A DNA stretch of 64,000 nucleotides from positions 186,001 to 250,000 of the forward strand of contig JAVXUO010001270.1 of assembly GCA_033065855.1 (NCBI GenBank), read 5' to 3'. This document shows positions 10,440 through 20,171 of the stretch, piece by piece. The position numbers and the translations under genes are program-made. Position 1 is the stretch's first letter. Each line of letters starts with the position of its first letter. The DNA comes from Escallonia rubra (lineage: Eukaryota; Streptophyta; Magnoliopsida; Escalloniales; Escalloniaceae). The notes beneath the pieces are model-generated. The model was not told the DNA's origin, searched no databases, and saw only the letters and a list, made by a program, of their open reading frames with translations.

Positions 10440-12315
10440 TCAACTGATGGTCAAACCATCCCCACGCTCCTTTCGAAAATTATCAAGATGTTCAATATTC
10501 ACAATAAAGTCAAATACCAAACATTTCAAATCGGAGTTCCATTTCAATTTCTAAGCAAAACATCATTTACATGCTGGTTCGGTTTTTCTTTAACGAGAAA
10601 TAAACAACTAAAAGATTTTTGGTAAATTAAGCGAGAGCAGTTAAACATAATTCAAACAGTCAATGTTGATAACTATCACTTTTAACAGTAGAAAACATAT
10701 ACATTACATGTAAAAATACTAGTTGAATCAAAGGGTCACTTACTTGACACTACGCATTCCTCATATCAAAATCTCCGAAGCGATGATCATGCTCCTACAT
10801 CCCTAAACGTGCTTTAACCCGAAAGCGTCATCGGTCAACACCATATCTCTTTTCTACCGAAACCTAAATAACAAATCACACGGATGTCATTCATTATCGC
10901 TCGAGCACGCCTAAGTATTAGGTTTCTCTTAAGTGAGTAAAATTTACCAAACCGCCCCTTGTACTTCGTAAAATATCTTAATCGACCCCGATGCCTAACA
11001 TACAATTATCCACCTAGATATAACCTAAAAGAATACTTTTAAACCACTGGTGGGTTTTTTGGACAAGAATAGCCGTTTCAGGGATTTTCTGCTCGAAACC
11101 CTAAACTGCTAATTACATTGAGCGCTAATGCTCATGTTCCAAAAATATATCAAACGGCACCGGAATGCCACGAAATTTCAGCCACTCAAGCGTCACAGTA
11201 ATTTTAGATCACTATAAAATTCTAGGCTAAAAATAATTTTGTTTACTATATTAATTAATTCAAAAACTTGTTTTAAAAATACAATTGTTTGAGACACTTC
11301 CCATGCCCAGAAAATTTTGAGAAAATAATTCCACCTCAAAGGTTTCACAAAAATAAGGGAAGTTTCTGTTTTGTACTTTTTCTAAATCTGCTTAGAAGAG
11401 GTTCTTAAAAATGATTTTGCAAACTGTGGTAACAGTTAAGCGTTACGCGATAATCACTCGGGCGCTACACCGCTAACGATGCTAAACTAGCAAACAACTT
11501 TAAAAAATTTAAAAACTTTAGAAACCATCTTATCTTAGCTACATAAGATTATTGTACGAATTTCAGAATTTAATAACTTAGTTTACTATTTTAAAATACA
11601 CCAAAATCTCCAATAAGGATAAAATTATTTAGCATGCTTCCTGATCTCAGAAAAATCTAAAATGTTCCCTGTGTGTAGATCTTGTAAAAATAATATAAGT
11701 TACTCTTTTGAGTTTTGTCCAAATAAATTCCTAAATATTTCTTAAAAATTCGGAAGGAAACTGCTAAAAGGGATTGCCATTAGCGACACTTTTAAGTTCC
11801 ATTTTTAAACCAAAACTTTTCCTTCTCTCTGTGTATCATCTTCTTCTTTTTTTTTGGGTGCAAATTCATCTTCTTCTTCATACCAACACATTAGCCTTCT
11901 TTACTCGAGACCACTTCACACTTACAACTCACACACTTGCAACTTCATATAGCCTTATCTAACATTTATACCCTACACTTATACATGTATGTATATTAAC
12001 ATATCTATTTCTTCCTCACACCCACTGCCATGGCAGTGGGTCTTCCCCTTCACCGTTCTTTTACGCTGCTTAACAGTCCATTCCATTGCACGCACTTGCA
12101 CTTCGTCACTCACTTTATATAAATAACCACACAGTCACTAACAATACACACACACACACACTCATATGTGTATACTCACACAAAGCATATCTATTGCCTT
12201 CATTCTCCGGTGAGTCTTTCCCAAGCTACTGCCTTACTGCAGTAGCCTCATTCTCTCTTCAAATCATTCATGGGCACAGCCCACACCTGCTATCCCTTCC
12301 CTTCACCTTTATTTT
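10440..12315 (-). other. LTR-derived non-coding sequence
   Basis: No gene seen. AT-rich with scattered short open frames. At 12,030-12,330 there are short palindromic CTGCCATGGCAG-type motifs and CA-rich runs (ACACACACACACTC near 12,148) that recur at 24,400-24,690 and 27,230-27,520, so these stretches belong to one element split by later insertions. The copia-like retrotransposon starts at 12,316. Confidence 0.4.
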
Positions 12316-12956
12316 TGTTGGAATAATTTAATAAAATAAAATGTATATTATAACATTATAATTATATTGCAATTTATGGCTCTATGGTATTTACTTACAT
12401 GTAAATTATGAATGAGTTACAAATGCAACGATGAGTATTATTAACTCATATTTGTTTATGGACTATATAATATGTTTTATTGTTTGACATTATTGAGAAG
12501 ATTATCATTATTTCATAAGTTACAAAAGCTTTTATAAGCTTACTTATGTGGCCAATAAATTGATTATGATTGGCCAAGTATATAAGGCCATGGGGTGTGA
12601 CATAGATGATTTGAAGCAATCATGCTTCCAAAGTTGGTATTTTTCTATATATCTATATATACTATATATTTTATACTTGGGCAACGTGATGGTGGATTGG
12701 TTCATTCCGTCTTCCTGTGGACATGCACATGGAGGAGACATAGTTGTGTCAATAAGTTTTATCTTGGAGACTTTATCTGCCGTCAACACCTGCACGTAGA
12801 GAGACGATAACGTTTTTAGGACAGCGACTTTGTCGCGACTCTCACGGACCAGCTATTTTATATTCTTTTACTACTCTAGATTATAGAATTTTATCAAGAG
12901 TTCATACAAAATTACTTTCGATTATTTATTATTATTTTGTTATGTTTAATCACCTA
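12316..12956 (+). repeat. 5' LTR, first part
   Basis: Nearly identical to 23,001-23,660, with a few substitutions and small indels (for example a 23-bp difference near 23,330). The CTA at 12,954-12,956 is the target site of the inserted TIR element; the LTR resumes at 20,116. Confidence 0.92.
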
Positions 12957-13203
12957 GGTTGTGTTTGGCGCACGGGATAAGACCCCAGATAAGATAAAAA
13001 TAATCATATTCGGCGTTTGGACACGCACTTAGTCCCCGGAGAAGGTATCCTTTGGCCTTGTTTTATCCCCTTGAGTGGGATAAAATAATACCTGGGGGGG
13101 GGTATAAAATTAGTCCAGATCAGTTTGGACTAAAATGAATGGGACCCACCCCACTTTTCTTCCTCTTTCCCTTCAACGCCATATATACATATACATTGCG
13201 CGC

Positions 13204-13246
13204 GTGTGTGTGTATATATGTGTGTATATATATATATACACACACA

Positions 13247-13287
<41 letters not shown>

Positions 13288-13444
13288 TATACGTGTGTAT
13301 ATACATATATATATACATATATATATGTAGATATATATATATGTATCTATATATGTATCTGTATATACGTGTGGTATATATATGTATATATATACATATA
13401 CATTATATATATACACACACACACACATATAGATATATATATAT

Positions 13445-13491
<47 letters not shown>

Positions 13492-13524
13492 TATATATAT
13501 ATACACACACACACGTATATACAG

Positions 13525-13571
<47 letters not shown>
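13204..13571. repeat. (TA)n/(TG)n compound microsatellite
   Basis: About 370 bp of TA, CA and TG dinucleotide repeats with GTATAC interruptions. All open frames here (IYIYIY or THTHTH) are products of the repeat. MULE A starts directly at its right edge. Confidence 0.97.
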
Positions 13572-13574
<3 letters not shown>

Positions 13575-13614
13575 AGCCGATCCCTGTCTACCGGTGGGAA
13601 AACGTTATTTCTCC

Positions 13615-13735
13615 ACCGAACCGCTGCAAAGAGCAGCGATTGAAGAAAAGAGGAAAAAACCCAACCGCAACAAAGTGTTGCGGTTGGCATCATTTGCTCC
13701 AAAAAGCGAACCGCAACACTTAGTTGCGGTTGAAG
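13615..13735. repeat. Subterminal palindromes AACCGCAAC-N-GTTGCGGTT (left arm A)
   Basis: Successive short hairpins: CCGCTGCAAAGAGCAGCG near 13,621, then AACCGCAACAAAGTGTTGCGGTT near 13,663-13,688 and AACCGCAACACTTAGTTGCGGTT near 13,709-13,731. The mirror copies lie at 19,248-19,365. The same palindrome recurs throughout the arms of MULE B. Candidate protein-binding or hairpin sites; function inferred only. Confidence 0.85.
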
Positions 13736-14579
13736 TAAAAAAACACGGCTGCCCATGTCCTTCCCCCCCCCCCACCCACCCCGTGGCCCCCACCCCATTG
13801 TCCTTTCCCCCTCCTTTGTTGCTAAAGGTGAAAATTTAATTAGACAGTTTTTCACAAATTTATAAAAAATAGCTAGAGCTAGATTTTGTCAAAGTACAAA
13901 AAAGAGACCCTAGTTATTTTTAAAATATCTATATGAGGGAAAAAATTCAGATTTGTTCAAAGACTGGAAAGGGGTTAACTCATACGGGGAACCTTGTATA
14001 ACTTTGTAGTGTAATTTAAAATATCAAGCTAGCGCGATTTCCCACGAAACTTTTATGAGAACCCTAAGATGTTGGGACGTTCCATTCCCCAGGAATTCGG
14101 GCCATTCTGAATTTGTTAGCTATTTTTTTGGCCGAACGGGCTTTTAAGCACTCGATCTGGACACCGGTTCGGGATTTTTGGGCGAAAAGTCCGTAAAATA
14201 CTTTTTAGATCAAGAATGAATTCAGGAAGCTAAAATGGCATTTCAAAGCACTTTCGAGATTTTCTGATGCCAGGGGGGCATTTTGGTAATTTGCCACCCC
14301 GAGAGGGGTATTTTGGTAATTTTACGGTGTTAAGTTTTTCAAAGGGCTTTTTAGTCCAGAAATGTAAGCAAAACACCTAAAAGGTTGTTTTGAAACTGAT
14401 TTGGGGGCGTTAGGGTGATAATGAACCCCCGGGGGCATTTCGATAATTTGCCACCCATCGGGGGTATTTTCGTAATTGAACATTGTCAAAATTTTCCGAA
14501 ACTGGAGGAAATAATTTTTATTTTTCTTTTATTTAATTCTATGACTTGTTGAGAATGATATAATTTTTATTTTTGCCAA

Positions 14580-15299
14580 TCCGTGCTCTTCGTCGGCTCC
14601 GAAGAACATAAGATATTTTACCGTAGCAGTGTGTATGGAGACTGAGTTTGTTAAATGCAACTGTCAACTGTTTGAGCATAAATGTTTACTCTGTCGACAC
14701 GCTTTGAGGTATTTTAGCGCCAAGAATGCTCGTGAAATACCTCCAGAGTATATCTTGGATTGGTGGACGAAGGAAGCCAATAGCATACATGGTCACATTC
14801 CTTACGTGCCCAATGTTTCAGTTGATTTCAAGCAATCTGAGACGCTGCGATATAATCACCTTTGTAACATCATGCACGGTTTATCATTGGATGCAGCGTC
14901 AACATTTGATGGGTACATGTATCAAGTTGAAGCAGCCGCACGGGATAAGGCTAACCTTGCACAGTATAGGATGGCATTACCAGAAAGACGGGACACTCCG
15001 ACATCTCGGACGACTCCAGCCGGTAGATTCAATCGAGCTTCACAGTCAGTCATTGACAGCACTAGCTTGCAAGGTGAGGAGGACGATATTTTTGATCCAA
15101 TTCTCTCTCAAACAAAAGGGCGAAAACGAGCACTACGTATGAATGGTCCGATTGAAGAATCAACGGGTTAAAAAAAACTGCGGAAGTGTGCGTTATGTAA
15201 TAAAATGACTGATCATGACAAGAGAAACCATTATAAAGTTCTAGGTATCGAACGTGGCAACATCGTCGTGGAGGAGGATGATGATGAGGAAGAATGTTA
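14580..15299 (+). pseudogene. MULE A transposase, C-terminal part only
   Basis: Aligns with residues from about 528 onward of the MULE B transposase: NPCSSSA-like start, SWIM-type zinc motif KCNCQLFEHKCLLCRHAL, then EIPPEYILDWW. The AAG codon here shows that the TAG in MULE B is a mutation. The main frame (14,629-15,171) stops at TAA 15,169-15,171, where B has CAA, then continues as KKLRKCALCNKMTDHDKRNHYKV to an acidic tail ending at 15,299. The DNA-binding and DDE catalytic parts are deleted, the junction lying just after the AT-rich tract that precedes the start codon in B. Non-functional as transposase. Confidence 0.88.
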
Positions 15300-15384
15300 G
15301 GGTCAATGTTTCAGTTGTTTAAATTGAACTTTTATAATGTTTAAATTTGTGGAATCTTTAATTTGTGATTAGGTTTATGGAATC

Positions 15385-16290
15385 TTTAATTTGTCACTTT
15401 TTCTTTCGCTCGTTGCACCTTAGGCACGCTAGGTAGCCCAATTCTATGAATTTTGGCGAAAATCGAGACAAATAATTTTTTTGGGTTTCCTATAAAAGGC
15501 CTATTCGCGCACACTTTATCGCCCAATTCATAGCTTCCGAAAAATGTTATAATTTTTTTGTCATTTCTTTTTTGCTCATTGGCCCTTAGGCACGCTAATT
15601 AGCCCATTTCTATGAATTTCGGAAAAAATCGAGACAAATAATTTTTTTGGTTTTCCTATGAAAGGCCTATTCGCGCACACTTTATCGCCCAATTCATAGC
15701 TTCCGAAAAATGCTGTAATTTTTTTTGTCACTTCTTTTTTGCTCATTGCCCCTTAGGCACACTAATTAGCCCATTTCTATGAATTTTGGCGAAAATCGAG
15801 ACAAATATTTTTTTTGGTTTTCCTATGAAAGGCCTATTCGCGTACACTTTAGCGCCCAATTCATAACTTCCGAAAAATGTTGTAATATTTTTTGTCACTT
15901 CTTTTTTGCTCAATATACCTTAGGCATGCTAATTAGCCAATTTCTATGAATTTTGGCGAAAATCGAGACTTAAATGGGCTTTGGGTTTTCCTACGACGCG
16001 CCTATTTGCGCACACTTTAGCGCCCAGTTCATAACTTCCGAAAAATGTTGTAATGTTTTTTGTCACTTGTTTTTGGCTCATTGCACCTTAGGCATGCTAG
16101 TTAGCCCATTTGTATGAATTTTGGTGAAAATCGAGCCACATAATTTTTTTGGGTTTTCCTATGAAAGGTCTGAGCGCGCACACTTTATCGCCAAATTCAT
16201 AGTTTGCGAAAAATTATGTACATTTTTTTAAGGGATTCTTTGCTCATTGCACCTTAGCCACGCTAGTTAGGATAATGGTAATGAAGGCAT
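15385..16290. repeat. ~168-bp tandem repeat array (MULE A)
   Basis: Five to six copies of a unit with landmarks GCTCATTGCMCCTTAGGCACGCT, TTCTATGAATTT, CGAGACAAATAATTTTTT, CCTATGAAAGGCCTATTCGCGC, ACACTTTAKCGCCCAATTCAT. Spacing of the GGCACGCT landmark is about 166-170 bp. The array lies exactly between the 3' ends of the convergent transposase and PMD-Ulp1 genes. A related array fills the same position in MULE B. Confidence 0.92.
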
Positions 16291-17917
16291 CTAGCTTCAT
16301 TCTTTTTCAGCTCCCAGGCTATCCTATACTTAAACGTCAAGGCATCCTTCCTAGTCCACGACGTATATTTGAGCACCTCCGAGCGAGCAATGTAGTCCAT
16401 GTACTTGAGGACGTAAACCCGCAATCGTGACTATTATATTGCTTTGGTCGGTCATGTATCATCACGACCGTCCAAGGCTCTACCGTCGAATTCCTGGTGA
16501 TGGATTCCCCCGAATAATCTCGGCACTCTAGCGAGAGGATAGTAGTCTGCATCCAACAATAAAAAAGGTCATCAAGCCTATGTAATCTCCGAATAATCTC
16601 CGGCCTCAATGGCTTCGTCGCTTGTCCTTTATCCGACGGATGCTTGGGCGCGAGGCCTGGATTCTTACTTGGGTCACCTGACTCTGGCGCTGAGAGTCGT
16701 ACGCGTCAGGAGGCAAGCGACTAGACGGCTCCCAGAATTCCCTCTGGGGCAAAGAGTCGTACGCGTTAGGAGGCAAGCGACTAGACGACTCCCACACCAC
16801 ACTCTGGGGCAAAGAGTCGTACATGTCAGGAGGCAAACGACTAGACGGCTCCCACACCTGACTCTGGAGATGAGAGTCGTATGTGTCAGGAGGCAAGCAA
16901 CTAGACGGCTCCCCTTGGTAACCCCGGTACGCAACACTAAAGTTGTGAACTTCAGTCTTGTACCTCTCAAGATGGTGGTGAGGGTCTACCCGTCTCCTCC
17001 TCCGGTTGGTCGTAGGCCCCCAGGCCCACACCCTAGGCCACGTGTCATCGGAATATTCCCGCGGTTGTGGACGACCCGTGGGTAGCCTCTCGTAAGACCA
17101 AACCTGTGAATGCAAACATTATATGAAATTAGTAATTAATCACGAATATATTGACACGTCAAAACAAGAATATAAATGCTCATACCTGTAATAGAGTCAG
17201 GCAGGCGCTAATAGACTTGGCACCCTTTCTCGTAGCCTTATGCAGTGCTTGATATAGGTGCGCGAGGACAGCTGAACCCCACGAATACGAGTATACCTCC
17301 TCAAGATCCTCCAAGAACACCATATACTTCGGATGCACCGTGTTTTTCGAATGCGTCGGAAGTAGTATAGCTCCAATAATATACAGAAGGAATGCCTTCG
17401 TATACATCACGAAATCATGAGGTGTGTATTCATCCGGTAGCACGCCGTACTGCTCTCTCAGCCATTTAAGTTTGATGCCATTTGTTGTAAGAGCTTCCCT
17501 CGAAACTCCTGGAAAATACTGCCTAGCCATATTCGCTATGGATGCAGACATTTTGCTCAAAGTAATGGGTCTACCGTGATATGGGATTCCAAGTATAAAT
17601 CTGACGTTCTCTAATGTAATAGTCATTTCACCAAACCGGAAGTGAAATGAGTTCGTCTCGCTCCTCCATCGTTCAACTAGAACGGATATAAGGCAATCGT
17701 CGTGCCGAGACCAAATCCCGCAATCGGTGAACATAGATAAATTTTGACGGTATAATAGTTGTATTTGTTCTTCGTTTAGTACCCACTCTTCGAGGTGACT
17801 TGTGATTTGAATTGTTTCCAAAACACCCCTATCGACACCGTCAAATACGTGCCTCGCGACGTGGTCATCGTCATCGTATAGGATTGATGTATCATGAGGT
17901 CCGGGGTTGAAATCCAT
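16290..17917 (-). pseudogene. MULE A PMD-Ulp1 fusion gene, internally deleted
   Basis: Exon 1 (17,917-17,186, ATG at 17,917) is open and encodes a plant mobile domain: CGIWSRHDDCLISVLVERWR, TNSFHFRFGEMTITLENVRF, ILGIPYHGRPIT, then a helix-rich part. An 82-bp GT-AG intron (17,185-17,104) leads to exon 2 (VWSYERLPTGRPQPREY...). Most of the C-terminal PMD and the start of the protease domain are deleted. What follows is a 20-residue linker repeated about four times (PSSRLPPDAYDSLPQS-like, 16,930-16,660), then the end of the C48 protease (PWTVVMIHDRPKQYNSHDCG, 16,490-16,410), where a 1-base loss near 16,424 shifts the frame. The protease His/Asp segment is missing. Confidence 0.85.
16660..16932 (-). 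repeat. 60-bp coding minisatellite (20-residue linker repeat)
   Basis: Four to five units of about 60 bp, each with GAGAGTCGTACGCGTCAGG, AGGCAAGCGACTAGACGGCT and CTCTGGGGC, encoding on the minus strand EPSSRLPPDAYDSLPQS.VW-like repeats. MULE B has fewer and more divergent units at 55,370-55,560. Confidence 0.9.
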
Positions 17918-18119
17918 ATCTCTAAGAACAAAATATAATCGTAAACCAACTTAGCGTCCATAATATTAACATTCCAAAACTATAACTGGATATTTAACCT
18001 AGCTTACCAACGCATTAGCAATAGTCATTATCTCATTATTTCAATGTATTCACACCATTCCTCACTTCCCACCACTCCGAACGCTTAATTACGCCAGTTC
18101 CCTAAAATTTAGAGCCAAC

Positions 18120-19411
18120 GTGGCAATTTACCAATATACCCCCCCCCCCCCCGATGGCCGCTACACCACCAACAGCTCAAAACCGCTATAAAACTACTTT
18201 TTAAATGTATTACATCAGTTATATACCAAATATTTATTCAGAAAATTTTAAAGGGAAAAGTTACCAAAACACCCCCAACTTTTGCAAAATATCCCCTGGC
18301 CAGCCATCGCCCCAACAAAAATCTCAGAACAACTTTAAAATAAATTTTCGGGTGTCTTACACCCCTTTTCGAACTAAAGGCCTTTCAGAAAATTTTGACA
18401 ATGTTCAATTACGAAAATACCCCCGATGGGCGGCAAATTACCGAAATGCCCCCGGGGGTTCATTATCACCCTAACGCCCCCAAATCAGCTTCAAAACAAC
18501 CTTTCAGGTGTTTTGCTTACATTTCTGGACTAAAAATCCCTTTGAAAAACTTAACACCTTAAAATTACCAAAATACCCCTCTTGGGGTGACAAATTACCA
18601 AAATGCCCCCTGGCATCAGAAAATCTCAAAAGTGCTTTGAAATGCTATTTTAGGCTTCCTGAATTCATTCTTGATCTAAAAAGTATTTTACGGACTTTTC
18701 GCCCAAAAATCCCGAACCGGTGTCCGGATAGAGCGCTTAAAAGCCCGTTCGGCCAAAAAAATAGCTAACGAATTCGGAATGGCCCGAATTCCTTCGGAAT
18801 GGAACTTCCCAACATCCTAGGGTTCTCATAAAAGTTTCGCGAGAAATCGTGCTAGCTTGATATTTTAAATTACACTGCAAAGTTACAAGATTCCCCGTAT
18901 CAGTTAATCCATTTCCAGTCTTTGGAAAAATTTGAATTTTTTCCCTCATATATATCTTTTAACAATAACTATGGTCTCTTTTTTTTCACTTTGGCAAAAT
19001 CTAGCTCTAGCTATTTTTTATAAATTTGTGAAAAACTGTCTAATTAAGTTTTCACCTTTAGCGACAAAGGAGGGGGGAAAAGAGAATGGGGTGGGGGGGG
19101 GGGAAGGAGGGGTGGGGGGCACGGGGGGGTGGGGGAAAGGACAAGGGAAGCCGTGTTTTTTGACTTCTTGGGGCAAGGAGGGGGGGGCCACGGGGGGGGG
19201 GGGGAGGACAAGGGCAGCTGCATTTTTTGACTTCTTGGGGCAATAAGAACAACCGCAACTAAGTGTTGCGGTTGGCTTTTTGGAGCAAATGATGCCAACC
19301 GCAACACTTTGTTGCGGTTGGGTTTTTTCCTCTTTTCTTCAACCGCTGCTCTTTGCAGCGGTTCGGTGGAGAAATAACGTTTTTCCCACCGGTAGACAGG
19401 GATCGGCTCCC
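18120..19411. repeat. Right inverted arm of MULE A
   Basis: Reverse complement of 13,572-14,500 with indels. It includes the AT-rich inner part, a G-rich tract (19,070-19,210) and the AACCGCAAC/GTTGCGGTT palindromes (19,248-19,325). A C-homopolymer at 18,139-18,154 marks its inner side. Small open frames here are not genes. Confidence 0.85.
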
Positions 19412-19544
19412 ATATATACATATATATATATATAAATATAAATATATTACTTTGTAAATTGCATATCTGACTTATAATCCGGACTTGGTCCAAACGCTGG
19501 ATAGGATTTCTTGCTTATCTGGTCTTATCCGACGGTATAGCTTG

Positions 19545-20043
19545 TGTAACGACCCGGTCCACGGCCCCACCACAGGGCATTGCCTCCCTCAAAAGGGCTA
19601 ACCAAGTAAGTACTTATGAGTTCATAGGCAAGGTCTTATAAGGCCAATCGCAAACTCTCCCACAATCGATGTGGGATATTACAATCTCCCCACCTTATTT
19701 CTTAGCGTCCTCGCTAAGGCTCGATCACACATAGCCCAGAATCTTCCTCTCTAGCCAATGTGGGATATACCCAGCTCGCCTTTCGTTACCCCAACCATCC
19801 TCTTGATGTGGGATATACCCGGGCTTGCTTTCGTTTCCCCCAACCATCGGCGACCCGACTGGATACCCTAGCCCGAGCTTTCGAGAGTCGGCTCTGATAC
19901 CATCTGTAACGACCCGGTCCACGACCCCACCACAGGGCATTGCCTCTCTCAAAAGGGCTAACCAAGTAGGTACTTATGAGTTCATAGGCAAGGTCTTATA
20001 AGGCCAATCGCAAACTCTCCCACAACCGATGTGGGATATTACA
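19545..20043 (-). mobile_element. TRIM (miniature LTR retrotransposon), TSD GCTTG
   Basis: Two 139-bp direct repeats (19,545-19,683 and 19,905-20,043) differ at only a few positions. Read on the minus strand each begins TGTAATATCCCACATCG and ends GGGTCGTTACA. The primer-binding site TGGTATCAGAGCC (complement of 19,890-19,902) lies two bases inside the right repeat, as for initiator-tRNA-Met priming, and a purine-rich AAGGTGGGGAGAT lies next to the left repeat. The flanks GCTTG (19,540-19,544 and 20,044-20,048) are identical. The element is 499 bp, has no coding region, and is recent. Confidence 0.95.
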
Positions 20044-20115
20044 GCTTGTCTGGCCTTATCCGCCCTTATCCTGTCATTATCCTTATCCTTATTCTAGTCG
20101 CCAAACGCAGCCCTA

Positions 20116-20171
20116 GTGTTGCTAATATTTTGTTGTGAAAAATACAAATCAAAGCCTAAATTCTTCCAACA
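20116..20171 (+). repeat. 5' LTR, remaining part
   Basis: Continuation of the 5' LTR after the CTA target duplication, matching 23,669-23,722 and ending in TTCCAACA. Confidence 0.9.

Larger units (their letters stand above)
13572..19411. mobile_element. MULE A: internally deleted Kaonashi-like MULE
   Basis: Long inverted arms start with GGGAGCCGATCCCTGTCTAC at 13,572 and mirror this at 19,411. The match extends inward for roughly 900-1,000 bp (13,572-14,500 against 19,411-18,380). Flanks are TA-rich (ATATATATA and ATATATACA), compatible with a 9-bp target duplication. Inside are a 5'-deleted transposase (+), a tandem repeat array, and a convergent PMD-Ulp1 gene (-). The arrangement equals MULE B at 48,107-63,996, but both genes carry large internal deletions and the arm lacks the TATA/5' splice region present in B. 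Confidence 0.85.
12957..20112. mobile_element. TIR element (PIF/Harbinger-like), TSD CTA, with two nested elements
   Basis: Inverted ends GGTTGTGTTTGGCG (12,957) and CGCCAAACGCAGCC (20,112), 14 bp with two mismatches, flanked by CTA at 12,954-12,956 and 20,113-20,115. The uninterrupted site is seen in the 3' LTR as CACCTAGTGTTG. Both subterminal regions contain repeated GGATAAG/CTTATCC. Taking out MULE A and the TRIM leaves only about 800 bp, without coding capacity, so it is a MITE-size element. The 3-bp TSD and GTTTGG terminus suggest the Tourist/Harbinger group; the CTA target (not TWA) makes this provisional. Confidence 0.75.

Noticed and set aside
13120-13643. Several long open frames of Ile/Tyr or Thr/His repeats
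   Set aside because: They read through a (TA)n/(CA)n microsatellite on all frames; no protein signal.
16609-17085. Plus-strand 158-codon frame with repeated VRVRRQATRRLP
   Set aside because: Antisense shadow of the PMD-Ulp1 gene and its 60-bp linker repeat.
19545-20043. Possible Cassandra-type TRIM (5S-rRNA promoter in the LTR)
   Set aside because: I see no 5S-like internal promoter in the 139-bp repeats; kept as a generic TRIM.
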